Source: Neocallimastix lanati (nom. inval.)
Lineage: Eukaryota; Neocallimastigomycota; Neocallimastigomycetes; Neocallimastigales; Neocallimastigaceae
NCBI GenBank assembly: GCA_016946835.1
Contig: JACVTC010000068.1
Location: 980,001-997,051, forward strand
Length of the DNA stretch: 17,051 nucleotides
Direction of reading: 5' to 3'
Of the stretch, positions 16,451 to 17,051 are shown in pieces (position 1 is the first letter of the stretch; each line of letters opens with the position of its first letter). The notes below the pieces were generated by a model. It saw nothing but the letters and a program-made list of their open reading frames with translations. It searched no databases and was not told the DNA's origin. The position numbers and the translations under genes are program-made.

Positions 16451-16455
16451 TATAT
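16451..16455. repeat. Target-site duplication of the gypsy element (right)
   Basis: TATAT, the same as 9401-9405, directly after the terminal CA of the LTR. Confidence 0.88.
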
Positions 16456-17051
16456 TCTTGATAACCTAAACTTAATAATAAAATTTAATTTATTTTGATA
16501 TAAATTAATTTTAACTTGTAAATAATGTAAATAAATTTTAATTAATTATTTTATTGTTATATTATTAAATATATGTATATTAAAATACAATTGTAAATAT
16601 TAAAATTATACTTTTAAGATACTAAATTATTAAAACTATTAATTAAATATTATTATAAAAATTATTATAAAATTATTAAAAATTATTAATTAAATATTAT
16701 TATAAAAATTATAAAATTATTAAAATTATTAATTAAATATTATTCTAAAAATTATTATAAATTATTAATATTATAAAATTATTAAAATTATTAAATATTA
16801 TTATAAAAATTTATTTATTATAACTATTAAATATTATTATAAAATTATTAAGATTATTAATTAAATTTATTATTAAAAATTATTATTAAAAATTTTTACT
16901 TATTATAAAAATTATTATTTAAATATTATCAAATTTATTAATTAAATATTATAAAAATTTTATTTTATTTTGAAAATAATTACAAGTATTATTTAAAATA
17001 ATTAAAGATTATTAAATTTATTATATTAATCTTTAAAAACAATTTATTTAA
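16456..17051. repeat. A/T-only low-complexity flank
   Basis: No gene seen. From about 16600 the sequence is made of imperfect repeats of AAATTATTAATTAAATATTA-like units, with hardly any G or C. Confidence 0.7.

Noticed and set aside
1-17051. CRISPR arrays, bacterial operons, riboswitches or rho-independent terminators
   Set aside because: No regularly spaced repeats with unique spacers and no bacterial gene organisation; repeats seen are LTRs and A/T microsatellites.

Overview
The window is extremely AT-rich eukaryotic DNA, and nearly everything recognisable in it is retrotransposon, all on the minus strand. No clear host gene is visible. Gene-free stretches are almost pure A/T, and the proteins carry long Asn- and Lys-rich runs. 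Together with a fungal-type Ty3/gypsy chromovirus this suggests a very AT-rich fungus. An anaerobic gut fungus (Neocallimastigomycota) is my best guess, with modest confidence; other AT-rich, poly-Asn lineages such as dictyostelids are not excluded.

Layout from left to right. (1) 1-1200: decayed protease/RT/RNase H region of a gypsy element, running off the left edge. (2) 1470-6326: a complete-ended Ty1/copia insertion, with LTRs of 299 and 282 bp and a 5-bp target duplication TTATT. It has Gag, protease and integrase but no reverse transcriptase or RNase H, and its reading frames are broken. (3) 6332-7945: the 3' end of another decayed gypsy element (integrase, polypurine tract, start of an LTR). 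(4) 7946-9400: AT-rich DNA with a tRNA-like relic and a possible TIR-bounded element (8499-9350). (5) 9406-16450: a young 7,045-bp Ty3/gypsy chromovirus with 735-bp LTRs that I read as identical and a TATAT target duplication. (6) 16456-17051: A/T-only low-complexity DNA.

The young gypsy element is the most informative part. Gag ends in a textbook -1 frameshift signal: slippery A AAA AAC on the stop codon, an 8-nt spacer and a GC-rich hairpin. This would feed ribosomes into protease-RT-RNase H-integrase-chromodomain. No tRNA primer site follows its 5' LTR. Instead the 10 nt abutting the LTR are the perfect complement of a 10-mer inside the LTR that lies 37 nt downstream of a TATA box, which is the arrangement expected for Tf1-type self-priming. 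Pol is otherwise intact but has one extra A in an A8 run at the start of RT.

The copia element appears to be primed by a half-molecule of tRNA-Lys(CUU), because its primer site matches the anticodon arm rather than the acceptor end. A UGA CUA G context separates its Gag and Pol. The lack of substitutions between its LTRs, despite the missing RT and broken frames, suggests it moved recently using enzymes supplied in trans.
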